DNA of 64,000 nt from the NCBI RefSeq assembly GCF_022539505.1, contig NC_061508.1, positions 64,861,754-64,925,753 of the forward strand, in the 5' to 3' direction. This DNA comes from Lolium rigidum. Taxonomy: Eukaryota; Streptophyta; Magnoliopsida; Poales; Poaceae. Positions 44,739 to 57,528 of the stretch are shown here, piece by piece. The notes under the pieces were generated by a model. It was not told where the DNA came from and searched no databases. It saw only the letters and a program-made list of their open reading frames with translations. The position numbers and the translations under genes were made by a program. Within the stretch, counting starts at the first letter, position 1, and every line of letters begins with the position of its first letter.

Positions 44739-47136
44739 TGTAATGTCCCAGGTTTAGAGACGATCGAGGGGTAGATTTTAGAAAGGGATGTGCATTGCAT
44801 AGTAAATTCTGGGGAAATTTCGCGCTTTTAAACAAAAACTGCATCGAAGGGGGACAAGTTTCTCTCTCGACACCTTACAGGGTTAGGGTTTCGAGAGTGC
44901 GACAAACTTGCTTCTCACTTCACTAGTTTAGGGTTTTGAGAAGAGAGGGGAGAGTTCACATGATTGAATTCTAAAAGTTATGACATGATTGAATTCAAAC
45001 CAAGGTTGAATTTGAATTTCAAATTCAAACATTAAATAATTACTTAAATACTTCAATTGAGGAAATTCATTAAGTAAATGATCAATAATAAATAAGATGA
45101 ACAATTATATTAAAGTAAAGCTCATTAGAGAAAACTTTGAGCTTTATTGAATAACACACAAGATACATTGTCTTTACATTATTCATAATGGAAATAAATG
45201 AATTACAACACATCACATAAATGGGCAGAATAGAAGAAAGAAAAATAAAGAAAAATTACAATTTATTGATCCTAGACTAAATTCTACAAGTTCATCTTCA
45301 TCTGATCCCGTATATGATGAACTCCAAGTCCATTTTGATCCATTCTTGATCCCCGCACAAAATCACAAAGTAGAAGAACAAATTATGCCAAGTGGCAAAG
45401 CCACTTGGCGATTAGAAAAGAAGTTAAAATGGTGGATAATATCACAGCCTCGCCGAGCTGATCCTCTCCAAAGCCAAGTTCACGGGATCCGGTGTACACA
45501 CACACACAAGCAGCACACACAAGCAGGTGTGCATGCTCACCACCAAGCCACCGCTTGTGCATGTGGCACAACACACACACAAGCATCGGTGAGTCACCCA
45601 AAGTAACCAGTGCCAAGCCGTCGACCGTGGAGAGCATAGGAGCACCATATAAAACCTTTCCAGAGCCCAAACCCTAGCCATTTGTTCATCCATCGACAGC
45701 AGCAGTGGTAAGTTCATCAAGAACAGCCAAGAACACTAAGAACAGATGAACAGCTAGAGCTGTTCCATCTATTTCCAATCACCAGAAAATAAACCAAGCT
45801 GCACAAGCTCACCAGGAGGAGCAGGGCAAGCAACTCAACCATCAAATCAACCAGAAGCAATCCTCTACACCAACAACTCATTCTAGGAGCTGGAGTGAGG
45901 TATAAATAAGATCAACCTGAGCAAAACCCTGTTTTGCTCATAAATAAGCATACACTTGCATCACAGAATCAAATAAGGGTGGGAAACCCTGGATTTATCA
46001 TCACTTGGTTGCAAAACCATTTGGTGCCAGTAAATAAAGCAAAGGCTAGCAGGAAAACAACCAAGGGAACACTGGTTGTGTCAACACAGTGACACAACCA
46101 GAGAAATCCATCATGGATTTGATCCTAATTAGCCAATCAAGGTCACCAAGCACCTAACAGTCCAGCTACACCATCAGAAGGTAGAAATACAAGTTTCTAC
46201 TAATATTGTCAACATCAAAAGGGCTACTGGTAATCCAATGAATGGATCACCCAGAAAGCATTTGTCCATTCACATCAAGCCAACTATGGTGGGAGCTTCC
46301 TGAGCAGCCAAGCATGGCTGCTAAGGCCACCTCAACCAACCAAAACAACTAAACCACCAAGCCAGTACTTGCATCATCACCCAGATGGGTTCAGAGTGGG
46401 CTAGGGTACCCAACAAGTGTTGGCATCCCTCCAGCCAAGCAAATTAAATCATTATGATCATCACTGTATCACAGCTCACATCATTTATCTATTTAAACAA
46501 CAAGAACTGCACAGATAAATGAAATAATTAAGCTACTTATGCACTGGATCTAGCAGATGATCCAATGGATCATTGCAAGCATCAGCAACTGCTTGAGCAA
46601 GTCAAAGCATGCATCAGTACAAATTTTGGTGTCACACAGCCACAAAGATGAGCAGAAGGGAGGCACAGTCATAACACAGCAACTTTTACAAGCAACTAAT
46701 GATCATATGATCACCAGAAGCTTGCTAGAGCATGATAATACATGCTAGAGCCAAGACTAGCAACCACATATTTAACCAGATCAACTATATAGCCACATCT
46801 CATAAATAATTGCATCACAGATGAGTAATTAAATTAAATACAATTGTATCCAGAAGCACACCATTAAGGAATGGTGTTGTTTAGTCAACAGCCATGCTCA
46901 ATTGAGCATTTCCAAGATTCACAGCCCTATACACATCACACCCAGGGCACTGGCACTTGCATAATGCAAGGATCAAGCACCCTGATCAAGCCAGGGATAT
47001 GAAAAGGCACACACAAGAGAGACAGGATCCATATAGCAACAGCATGAACAATTTAATAGAGCCTAAGCATCATAATTATCTCTTGAGCAAGAGCTCAAGA
47101 GTTATAACAGCAAGATACAGGGAAGAGCAGACACAC
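44739..47136. mobile_element. Non-coding insertion starting TGTAATGTCCCAGG (probable LTR-type element)
   Basis: The gag frame of the neighbouring Gypsy remnant stops exactly where TGTAATGTCCCAGGTTTAG begins. That TG start and the following GGGGAAATTTC-type sequence suggest an LTR in plus orientation; the preceding 5 bp are TTGCT. No primer-binding site, coding domain or far end was found. The segment includes a CA-rich tract at ~45494-45590. It runs into the assembly gap. Confidence 0.45.
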
Positions 47137-47236
47137 NNNNNNNNNNNNNNNNNNNNNNNNNNNNNNNNNNNNNNNNNNNNNNNNNNNNNNNNNNNNNNNN
47201 NNNNNNNNNNNNNNNNNNNNNNNNNNNNNNNNNNNN
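47137..47236. other. Assembly gap (100 N)
   Basis: Exactly 100 N, usually a placeholder of unknown true length. It sits directly before a tandem array, a likely cause of the break. Confidence 0.99.
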
Positions 47237-48442
47237 TAAAGAAAATAAACATTTATAGCACATAGAGGATGACATGCGGGTCCCATGAGCCAACGAGGTT
47301 CCTCAACGTTTCAAACGTGGCATGAGATCGAAAGAAAAAGGCAAGTGACCAAATATGAGGAGCCAAAAATAATTCAAGAAAAGAAAGTTTTATAGTGCAT
47401 AGAGGATGACATGCGGGTCCCATTTAGCAGCAGCGGTATCACCGTTTGAGAGGCGGCAGGGGATCAAAAGAAAAAGGCAAGTGACCAAATATGAGGTGCC
47501 AAAAATAATTCAAGAAAAGAAAGTTTTATAGTGCATAGAGGATGACATGCGGGTCCCGAGTTAGCAGCAGCGGTATCACCGTTTGAGAGGCGGCAGGGGA
47601 TCGAAAGAAAAAGGCAAGTGACCAAATTTGAGGTGCCAAAAAAAACTCCAAGAAAAGAAAGTTTTATAGTACATAGAGGATGACATGCGGGTCCCATTTA
47701 GCAGAAGCGGTATCACCGTTTGAGAGGCGGCAGGGGATCGAAAGAAAAAGGCAAGTGACCAAATATGAGGTGCCAAAAATAATTCAAGAAAAGAAAGTTT
47801 TATAGTGCATAGAGGATGACATGCGGGTCCCATTTACGAGCAGCGGTATCACCGTTTGAGAGGCGGCAGGGGATCGAAAGAAAAAGGCAAGTGACCAAAT
47901 TTGAGGTGCCAAAAAAAACTCCAAGAAAAGAAAGTTGATTGCACATAGAGGATGACATGCGGGTCCCATTTAGCAGACAGCGGTCTCAACGTTTCCAAGG
48001 CGGCAAGGGATCAAAAGAAAAAGGAAGTAGCCGGAAATCGGGGGGTCAAAAAAAATCCAAGAATAGAAAGAATTTTGGTTCATAGAGGATGACATGCGGG
48101 ACCCATGATCCTGCATCGTAAACGGCTCGATCGGAGAACGTTGAACGAGATGGCGCGATCGAGAAAAAAAACAATGCAGAGAGGCTGCCATCTGGGCCCT
48201 ACATCCCTCGGCGGTGCGGATTTGCGTTGACTCGGCCGGCGAACCTGAGAATTCGCGATGCACCACGTCTCGGGCCACCATACGCGACGTTTTGGCCACT
48301 TTCGTCGGGCTAGGTGGCCTCAAAAACGAGAAAAAAAAAGTTTTGACATGCACCACGGAGGGACCAAAATCGTCGGCCATGGTACACCAGCAACCACGGC
48401 GCGACTTCAACTTCGTCGGCCATGGCAACTTTTCTTGTAGTG
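47237..48442 (-). mobile_element. CACTA element end with subterminal tandem repeats
   Basis: The right border read on the minus strand is CACTACAAGAAAAGTTGCC, a CACTA terminus, at 48442. It is flanked by TTA and then by the interrupted gag frame. Inward lies the tandem array at 47261-48100. The opposite end is not in the assembled sequence, or lies in the gap. Confidence 0.75.
47261..48100. repeat. ~137-bp tandem repeat, seven copies
   Basis: CATAGAGGATGACATGCGGG recurs at about 47261, 47397, 47534, 47672, 47808, 47943 and 48081. Each is followed by TCCCAT, GCAGCGGTATCACCGTTTGA, GAGGCGGCAGGGGATC and AAGAAAAAGGCAAGTGACCA. The first and last copies are most diverged and the middle ones nearly identical, the usual result of unequal exchange. 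Confidence 0.93.
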
Positions 48443-49868
48443 TTAACATCATTGGAGGTTCTCTCCACAATACCATGCAATTCACCAATAGCTCGAGAAT
48501 TTATTAAATGATTCTCTACTCTCATATTGAAATTACTTTTCTTAACAATATAATTATCAAACTCATCTAAGCATTGAGCAGGAGGTTTTGAATACAGAAT
48601 ATCTTCCCTAGTAAAGCGTTCAAGGGAGTGTACCTCAATCATGGATGAAGGGGGAGTTATCTTGCATAAATCTTCTATGGGAGGTAAATTCTTCACATCT
48701 TCGGATTTAATACCCTTCTCTTTAAGAGATTTCTTGGCTTCCCTCATATCTTCATCATTTAATTTAATCATACCCCTCTTCTTCAATATTGGTGTCGGGG
48801 TTGGTTCAGGTGTAGACCAATCATCATGATTCCGGCCTATTCTAGCCAATAATTCTTCAGCGTCATCTGGAGTTCTTTTCCTGAAAACACAACCAGCACA
48901 ACTATCCAGGTATGCCCTAGACTCAACGGTTAGTCCACTATAAAATATATCAAGTAAATCATGCTTTTCCAAATCATGTTCAGGCCAAGCTCTAATAAGA
49001 GAGCAAAATCTCGCCCAAGCCTCAGGCAATTTCTCTCCATCTTCCTGATCAAAGTTATAAATTCTCTGCAAAACAATATGTTGAGCACTTGCATGAAAGT
49101 ATTTCCGGAAGAAAACATCAAGCAATTCTTTTGGAATATTAATAGAATCAGGTGGCAAACTATTATACCAAGTTTTAGCATCATCCTTTATTGAGAAAGG
49201 GAAAATTTTAGCAACGAAATAAGTACGCTTCTTAACATCATCAGAAAACAAGCTACTCAGAGTAGATAGCTCAATCATGTGTTCTACAACACTTTGTTTT
49301 TCAGTACCACAAAAAGGTGTTTTCTCAACAATAGATATATGAGACAAATCAAGAGAAAAATCATAATCCTTATCCTTAATGTTTATAGGAGATGTGGAAA
49401 ATTTAGGATCGAGGAGACAGCTTTATATCTAACAATATGTTGTGCAAGCAACTTTTTAATTTTTCTTGCATCGGTAGTAGCATTGCATTTATCAATAAAA
49501 TCATCATCAAGTTCTACATAATCCTCATCAAGATCATCACTAGAGTATTCAACAGACTCAGGTGAATTAACGAGTGTAGCAGCATTTTCATTAGGAATTT
49601 CAGTACTTTCAATTTGTCTAGACCTAGCAATTGTAGCATCTAGAAAAGATCCTAATGAACCATCATTATCAAGCACAGCAGAAGCATCATCAAAATTATA
49701 AGAGGAATTTTCAGATCTAGCAGAAGTACCAGCATGTGAAGCTTGTGGTGGTGAAACAAGTTTATCTATCACAGATGGTGAATCAAGAGCAGCAGAGGTA
49801 CTCGGAGTTGTACCTTTTCCTGTAGTGGATGGTAATATGGCGACTTTAGGATCGCGAGGTTTACCCAT
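48443..49868 (-). pseudogene. Gypsy gag gene, minus strand, frameshifted and cut by CACTA
   Basis: It starts at ATG 49868 (MGKPRDPKVAILPSTTGKG). A Ser/Asp-rich N-terminus leads to a break near 49385, then SHISIVEKTPFCGTEK and the gag core (FPFSIKDDAKTWYNSLPPDS, FRKYFHASAQHIVLQRIYNF, FYSGLTVESRAYLDSCAGCV). The frame continues to SRAIGELHGIVERTSNDVN, where the CACTA terminus interrupts it. The gag type differs from that at 43223-44738, so the two are probably different elements. Confidence 0.85.
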
Positions 49869-49927
49869 GATGGAGAATTTGCAGCGAACAATATCAATCC
49901 AAGTGAACTTCCAAATAAAGCTATGCT

Positions 49928-49944
49928 CCCCGGCAACGGCGCCA
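49928..49944 (-). promoter_or_regulatory. Primer-binding site, minus-strand Gypsy
   Basis: TGGCGCCGTTGCCGGGG on the minus strand, 11 bp inside the LTR end, is the usual priming site in this family. Confidence 0.85.
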
Positions 49945-49955
49945 GAAAATGGTCT

Positions 49956-51359
49956 TGATAACCCACAAGTATAGGGGATCGCAACAGTCTTCACGGGAAG
50001 TAAAACCCAATTTATTGATTCGACACAAGGGGAGACAAAGAATACTTGAAAGCCTTAACAGCGGAGTTGTCAATTCAGCTGCACTGGAAACGAGACTTGC
50101 TCGCAAGAGTTTATCGATAGTAACGGTTTTATAGCGATAGCGATAGTGAAATAACGAAGCAGCAGTGTAACAAAGACAACAGTAGTGATTATAGTAAACA
50201 ACGAGGATTAAAATACCGTAGGCACGGGGATGGATGACGGGCGTTGCATGGATGAGAGAAACTCATGTAACAATCAAGGTAGGGCATTTGCGAGATAATA
50301 ATAAAACGGTATCCAAGTACTAATCAATCAATAGGCATGTGTTCCATATTTAGTCGTACGTGCTCGCGATGAGAAACTTGCACAACATCTTTTGTCCTAC
50401 CAGCCGGTGGCAGCCGGGCCTCTAGGGAATCTATCGGAAATTAAGGTACTCCTTTTAATAGAGCACCGGAGCAAAGCATTAACACTCCGTGAACACATGT
50501 GATCCTCATATCACCGCCTTCCCCTTCGGTTGTCCCAATTTCCGTCACTTTGGGGCCTCGGGTTCCGGACAACAATACGTGTATACAACTTGCAGGTAAG
50601 ATCATAAAACAATGCATATCATCATGAAACAATAACATGTTCAGATCTGAGAGCATGGCACTCGGGCCCTAGTGACAAGCATTAAGCATAACAAGTTGCA
50701 ACAATATCATAAAAGTACCAATTACGGACACTAGGCACTATGCCCTAACAATCTTATGCTATTACATGACCAATCTCATCCAATCCCTACCATCCCCTTC
50801 AGCCTACAGCGGGGGAATTACTCACACATGGATGGGGGAAACATGGCTGGTCGATGGAGAGGCGTCGGTGGTGATGATGGCGATGATCTCCTCCAATTCC
50901 CCGTCCCGGCGGAGTGCCAGAACGGAGTTTCTGGTCCCGAGACGGAGTTTCACGACGGTGGCGGCGTACTGGATGGTTTCTGGCGACTTCGACTTCTCGT
51001 CTCGCGTTTTTAGATCGAAACCCTTAAGTAGTCCAGAGGAGGGCGTCGGAGGCCAGCCGAGGCGGCCACACAGTAGGGCGGCGCGCCCCCCTCCTGGGCC
51101 GCGCCGGCCTGGTGTGTGGGGGCCTCGGGCCTCCACCTGGCTTGCCCTTCTGGCTCCGTAATTCTTCTGGAAAAATAAGACCCTCGACATAAATTCCGGG
51201 GATTTTCCCGAAAGTTGGATTTTTGCACAAAAACGAGACACCGTAGCAATTCTCACTGAAAACAGCGTTAGTCCGTGTTAGTTGTATCCAAAATACACAA
51301 ATTAGAGGCAAAACAATAGCAGAAGTGTTCGGGAAAGTAGATACGTTTTGGACGTATCA
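49956..51359 (-). mobile_element. 5' LTR of minus-strand Gypsy element, 1404 bp
   Basis: On the minus strand it begins TGATACGTCCAAAACGTATC at 51359 and ends CTTGTGGGTTATCA at 49956, right before the primer-binding site and gag. Its outer border cuts a CACTA TNP2 transposase frame (51360-51670). No matching 3' LTR of the same sequence is in the window. Confidence 0.87.
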
Positions 51360-51670
51360 ATTTCCTTCTCTGCTTTTGTAAGAGCGTAGCTGGAGTAATG
51401 ACGTCCTTTATCTGTCTCATGCTGTTTTTTGGTGTCTTTCATACATTGCTGGTCCTCCCGTGTTTCTGGTGTATCTTTTGTCTTCCCGTACAAGCCCAGG
51501 AAGCTTAGCAGGTTCACGCAAAGATTCTTCGTCACGTGCATCACATCGATTGAAGAGCGGACATCTAAGACTTTCCAATAGGGTAGATCCCAAAATATAG
51601 ATTTCTTCTTCCACATGGCCGCGTGTCTGGCAGCGTCATTCAGAACAGACCGAACCACTACCTCCGTCAT
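51360..51670 (-). pseudogene. CACTA (En/Spm) TNP2-type transposase fragment
   Basis: A minus-strand frame encodes FWDLPYWKVLDVRSSIDVMH and VTKNLCVNLLSFLGLYGKTK, a highly conserved TNP2 segment containing the DVMH motif, then PETREDQQCM. It is cut at 51360 by the LTR and has no continuation in the window. Confidence 0.85.
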
Positions 51671-51680
51671 TGCAAGATGA

Positions 51681-51838
51681 AGATGATATTGTTGTGAATC
51701 TCAAGTCCAATGAAGTCAGGATTGGACCTGTGATAAGAGCTCGTGCGAAGCTCCTAAAACAATAGGTGAACTTGTTCTTAAATGATACTTTGATTGATGA
51801 GAATTTTATACCGCCTAAGTCCTTTGATTGTGTATGAT
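51681..51838 (+). pseudogene. 3' coding end of a Gypsy-type polyprotein
   Basis: The plus-strand frame reads NEVRIGPVIRARAKLLKQ, a stop, then VNLFLNDTLIDENF, the tail block seen at the C-terminus of several Triticeae Gypsy polyproteins. The sequence from here to 52064 is GC-rich and is the target of the copia element. Confidence 0.55.
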
Positions 51839-53794
51839 CAGGTACGAGGATAAATGAAGCATCGCACAAGGAGGAGAACAGCGGACATGGAGCTAGACAT
51901 GAAGACATCCCATGGACGCGCGAGGGAGGAGATGGAGGCATGCGTGAAGGAGGGAGAAGAAGTCCAGGCCGGCGCCACGCTTGGCGCAACCGGCCGTCAC
52001 GCCGAACAGCCCGGCCCCACGCTCGGCCACACCGGCTCCTACGCCTAATGAGCCCGGCGCCCGCTGTTGGAGATATGCCCAAGAGGCAATAATAAAGTGG
52101 TTATTATATATCTTTGTGTTTATGATAAATGTTTGCATACCATGCTATAATTGTATTAACCGAAACATTGATACATGTGTGTTATGTAAACAAGAAGGAG
52201 TCCCTAGTAAGCCTCTTGTATAACTAGCTTGTTGATTAATAGATGATCATGGTTTCGTGATCATGAACATTGGATGCTATTCATAACAAGGTTATGTCAT
52301 TAGATGAATGATATAATGGACACACACCCAAATAAGCGTACCATAAGATCACGTCATTAAGTTCAATTTGCTATAAGCTTTCGATACATAGTTACCTAGT
52401 CCTTCGACCATGAGATCATTTAAATCACTTATACCGGAAGGGTACTTTGATTACATCAAACGCCACTGCGTAAATGGGTGGTTATAAAGATGGGATTAAG
52501 TATTCGGAAAGTGTGAGTTGAGGCATATGGATCAATAGTGGGATTTGTCCATCCTGATGACGGATAGATATACTCTGTGCCCTCTCGGTGGAATGTCGTC
52601 TGATTAGCTTGCAAGCATGTGAATAGTTCACAAGAGATGATATCCCACGGTACCAGTAAAGAGTACTTGTCGGAGACGAGGTTGAACAAGGTATGGAGAT
52701 ACCTATGATCAAACCTCGGACAAGTAAAATATGGCGTGACAAAGGGAATCGGTATCGTATGTAAATGGTTCAATCGATCACTAAGTTATCGTTGAATATG
52801 TGGGAGCCATTATGGATCTCCAGATCCCGCTATTGGTTATTGGTCGGAGAGGAGTCTCGACCATGTCTACATATTTCACGATTCGTATGGTGACACACTT
52901 AAGGTTTGATGTTGTTTTAAGTAGATATGGAATATGGAATGGAGTTCGAATTTTGTTCAGAGTCTCGGATGGGATCCAGGACATCCTGAGGAGGCCCGGA
53001 ATGGTCCGGAGAATAATATTCATATATAGGAAGTCACTTTCCAAGTTTGGAAATGATCCGGTGCATTTATGGAAGGCGCTAGAATGTTCTAGAACCTTCC
53101 GGAAGAAATCACCATGGAAGGTGGAGTCCCAGTTGGACTCCACCAACCCTAACTTGCCAACCAAGTGGGAGGGTGGAGTCCATGGAGGACTCCACCTCCT
53201 TGGCCGGCCAAGCAAGGGGGAAGGGGAGAGTCCATGTCCCTCTAGGTTTCGTCCATATGGAAGTTTTTGAATTGGGGTCTTATTCGAACACTTTGGGCAA
53301 ACCCTTGGGGTTCCACCTATATAATGATGGAGAGAGGGAGGGGGTCGGCCACCACCTTGGCCGCACCAACCAGAGGCACCAAGGCCGCCGCCCCAGCTGT
53401 CCCCTCTCCCCAAACCCTAGCCGCCCCCCTCCTCATACACCTCCCGTAGTGCTTAGGCGAAGCCCTGCCATCGTGCTGCCGGGATTCCAAGGAGGATCTA
53501 CTACTTCCGCTGCCCGCTGAAACGGGGAGAAGGACGTCGTCATCAACACCGTACGTGTGACCGAGTACGGAGGTGCTGCCCAACTGTGGCACCGTCAAGA
53601 TCTTCTACGCGCTTTTGAAAGCGGCAAGTGATCATCTTCTGCAACAACAAGATCTAATCTCGTAGGCTTTGGAAATCTTCAAGGGTTAGTCTCATGATCT
53701 TCTCGTTGCTCCCATCTTCTAGATTGGATCTTGGCTTGTTATTCGTTCTTCCGGTAGGAATTTTTTTTGTTTTCTATGCTACTAATCCCATCAG

Positions 53795-53807
53795 TGGTAT
53801 CAGAGCC
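53795..53807 (+). promoter_or_regulatory. Primer-binding site (initiator Met tRNA), copia element
   Basis: TGGTATCAGAGCC, the standard plant copia priming site, two bases after the LTR end. Confidence 0.95.
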
Positions 53808-54989
53808 GTGTCTATGCATAGATTGGTTGCACGAGTAGAACACAATGGTTTTGTGGGATTTGATGCTTTTGTTTTCTTTAGTTCGTGTACATTGCATCTT
53901 GCGGGATGGTGGGATGAAGCGGCTCGGGCTAACTTTACATGACCGCGTTCATGAGATTTGCTCCACGCTCGACATGCAACTTGTATTGGATAAGTGGCTT
54001 TGCGGGTGTCTGTCTCTCCCACCATAGTGAAGATTCAATCTACTCTTTCTATTGACAATACTAGTATCACCGTTGTGGTTCATGTTCGTCGGTAGATTGG
54101 ATCTTACTCGAAAACCCTAAACCACGTAAAATATGCAAACCAAATTAGAGGCGTCTAACTTGTTTTTGCAGGGTTTGGTGATGTGATATGGCCATGATGT
54201 GATGATGAATATGTATGAGATGATCATTATTGTATTGTGGCAACCGGCAGGAGCCTTATGGTTGTCTTTAAATTTCATGTTGAAGTATTATTTCAAAGTA
54301 GTTGTAATAGTTGCTACATGGGAGCACAACCATGAAGACGGCGCCATTGACCTTGACGCTACGCCGACGATGATGGAGATCATGCCCGTTGATGGTGGAG
54401 ATCATGTCGGTGCTTTGGAGATGAAGATCAAAGGCGCAAAGACAAAAGGGCCATATCATATCACATATGAATTGCATGTGATGTTAATCCTTTTATGCAT
54501 CTTGTATTGCTTAGATCACGACGGTAGCATTATAAGATGATCCCTCTCACTAAATATCAAGATAATAAAGTGTTCATCCTTAGTATGCACCGTTGCTAAG
54601 ACTTGTCGTTTCGAAGCATCACGTGATGATCGGGTGTGATAGATTCTACATGTGCATACAACGGGTGTAAGCCAGTTTTGCACACGCGGATACTAAGGTT
54701 GCCTTGACGAGCCTAGCGTGTATAGACATGGTCTCGGAACACGGGATACCGAAAGGTAGAGCATGAGTCATATGAATGATATGATGAACACTTTGAGTGT
54801 TCGCCTTTGAAGCTAAATCTTTTCTCGTGATGATCGGAATTGGTGTAGTGGATTTGGTTCGTGTGATCACTAAGACAATGCGAGGGATATTGTTTTGAGT
54901 GGGAGTTCACCTAGTTAATTTAAGAATTAAAATTTGAATTCAATTTATCATAAACTTAGTCTAAACTCTTTGCAAATATGTTGTAGATC

Positions 54990-57528
54990 ATGGCGTCCCC
55001 CTCCAACAATTTTAACCAGTTCCTAGAGAAAGAAAAACTTAAAAGCAATGGTAGCAACTTCACCGACTGGTTCCGTCATGTGAGGATTTTCCTCAATGGT
55101 GGAAATCTGCAATTTATGCTCGAAACACCGCTAGGTCCCCCACCACCACCTGTAGTATCTGAGGATGTAAAGAATGTTTACGAGACTCGGGTGATTCGGT
55201 ACTCTCAAGTTCAGCGTGCCATCCTCTGCAGCCTAGAGGCGGAGCTCCAAAAGCGTTTTGAGCACCACGACCCTTATGAGATGGTCCATGAGCTAAAAGC
55301 TATCTTTGAAACTCATGCGGCCGTTGAAAGCTATGAGGCCTCGAAACACTTCTTTGGTTGTATGATGGAAGAGGGCAGCTCCGTTAGTGAGCACGTGCTC
55401 GCTATGTCCGGGCATGCGAAGAAGCTCAGTGACTTGGGGATAGTGATTCCTAACCAGCTGGGTATTCATCGTGTCCTCCAATCACTGCCACCAAGTTACA
55501 AGAACTTTGTGATGAACTACAACATGCAAAACATGAACAAAGAGTTACCTGAACTCTTCTCCATGCTGAAATCTGCTGAGATTGAGATAAAGAAAGAACA
55601 CCAAGTATTGATGGTCAACAAGACCACCAGTTTCAAGAAGCAGGGAAATCCTAATAAGAAGGGAAACTTAAAGAAGGGCGGCAAGAAAGTTGCTGCGCCT
55701 CCTGAGAAGCCTAAGGCTGGCCCTAAACCTGATACTGAGTGCTATTACTGCAAGGAGAAGGGGCACTCGAAGCGTAATTGCCCCAAGTACATGGCTGATC
55801 TGAAGAGCGGCCTTGTCAAGAAAAAGAAAGGTATATTTGCTATACATGTTATAGATGTCTATCTTACTGGTTCTCGTAGTAGTGCCTGGGTATTTGATAC
55901 TGGTTCGGTTGCTCACATTTGTAACTCGAAACAGGAACTACGGAATAAACGAAGCCTAGCGAGGGACGAGGTGACGTTGCGCGTTGGAAATGGATCCAAG
56001 GTCGATGTGATCGCTGTTGGCACGCTCCCTCTACATCTACCTTCGCGATTAGTTTTAAACCTCAATAATTGTTATTTGGTGCCTGCGTTGAGCATGAACA
56101 TTATATCTGGATCTTGTTTAATGCAAGATGATTATTCATTTAAGTCAGAGAATAATGGCTGTTCTATTTATATGAATAATATCTTTTATAGTCATGCGCC
56201 TGAGATGAATGGTTTATTCTTTTTAAATCTCGATAGTAGTGATACACATGTTCATAACATTGATGCTAAGCGAATTAAATTGAATGATAATTTTACTTAT
56301 ATGTGGCACTGTCGTCTTGGTCATATTGGAGTGAAGCACATGAAGAAACTCCTTTCCGATGGACTTCTTGAGTCACTTGATAGATGCGAAGCATGTCTAA
56401 TGGGAAAAATGACTAGGACTCCATTCTCTGGTACAATGGAGCGAGCTACACACTTATTGGAAATCATACATACCGATGTATGCGGACCAATGAGTGTAGC
56501 ATTGCACGGTGGTTATCGTTATGTTCTAACCTTTACGGATGATCTGAGTAGATATGGGTATATTTACTTCATGAAACATAAGTCCGAAACTTTCGAGAAG
56601 TTTAAGGAATTCCAAAGTGAAGTAGAAAATCAACGTAACAAGAAGATTAAGTTTCTGCGTTCTGATCCCGGAGGCGAATATCTGAGTTATGAGTTTGGCA
56701 TGCATTTAAAGAAATGCGGAATACTTTCACAGTTGACACCGCCGGGAACACCATAGCGCAATGGTGTGTCCGAACGTCGTAATCGAACTCTCTTGGATAT
56801 GGTTCGTTCTATGATGTCTCTTACTGATTTACCGTTATCGTTTTGGGGTTATGCATTAGAGACAACCGCATTCACTTTAAACAGGGCACCATCTAAATCC
56901 GTTGAAACGACACCGTATGAATTATGGTTTGGAAAGAAACCTAAGCTGTCATTCCTTAAAGTTTGGGGTTGCGAAGCTTATGTAAAAAAGTTACAACCTG
57001 ACAAGCTAGAACCCAAAGCGGAGAAATGCGTCTTCATAGGATACCCTAAAGAAACTATTGGGTACACTTTCTATCACAGATCCGAAGGCAAAATCTTTGT
57101 TGCTAAGAACGGATCCTTTCTTGAGAAGGAATTTCTCACTAAAGAAGTGACTAGAAGGAAAGTAGAACTCGACGAGGTTATTGAACCTTCTCTCATAGAT
57201 CAGAGTAGCGCAGTACCAGAAGATGTTCCTGTGTAGCCTGCACCGATAGGAGAGGAAGCAAATGATAATGATCATGAAACTTCGAACGAGGAAGCTACTG
57301 AACCTCGCAGATCGACGAGGGAGCGTACCACTCCTGATTGGTATGATCCCTGTCTAAATGTCATGATTGTGGACAACAATGATGAAGACCCTGCGACGTA
57401 TGAAGAAGCGATGATGAGCCCAGATTCCAACAAATGGCAAGAAGCCATGAAATCCAAAATGGGATCCATGTATGATAACAAAGTGTGGACTTTGGTAGAC
57501 TTACCTGATAGCCGCAAGGCTGTCAAGA
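54990..57528 (+). pseudogene. BARE-type gag-protease-integrase polyprotein, stops and truncation
   Basis: The start is MASPSNNFNQFLEKEKLKSN. Gag covers ~1-240; a CCHC knuckle (CYYCKEKGHSKRNC) lies near residue 250; the protease site is WVFDTGSVAHICN. The GAG-pre-integrase block WHCRLGHIGVKHMKKL leads to the integrase core, with IHTDVCGPM and DDLSRYGYIYF visible. A TAG at 56754-56756 falls inside the integrase motif where family members have Gln (CAG to TAG). A second TAG lies at 57232-57234. The frame then resumes to WTLVDLPDSRKAVK, where RT should begin but the element ends. Confidence 0.93.

Larger units (their letters stand above)
52065..57528 (+). mobile_element. Truncated Ty1/copia element, BARE-1/WIS/Angela group
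   Basis: The 5' LTR (52065-53793, 1729 bp) starts TGTTGGAGATATGCCCAAGA and contains ACCGAAACATTGATACATGT, sequence I recognise from BARE-1/WIS. It ends CTACTAATCCCATCA. A primer-binding site (TGGTATCAGAGCC, 53795-53807), a ~1.2-kb leader and the polyprotein follow. The element is lost at 57528, where a CACTA terminus begins, and no 3' LTR is present. Confidence 0.93.

Noticed and set aside
47261..48100. Regularly spaced repeats that could suggest a CRISPR array
   Set aside because: The whole 137-bp unit repeats, not short repeats with unique spacers, and this is a plant nuclear genome.
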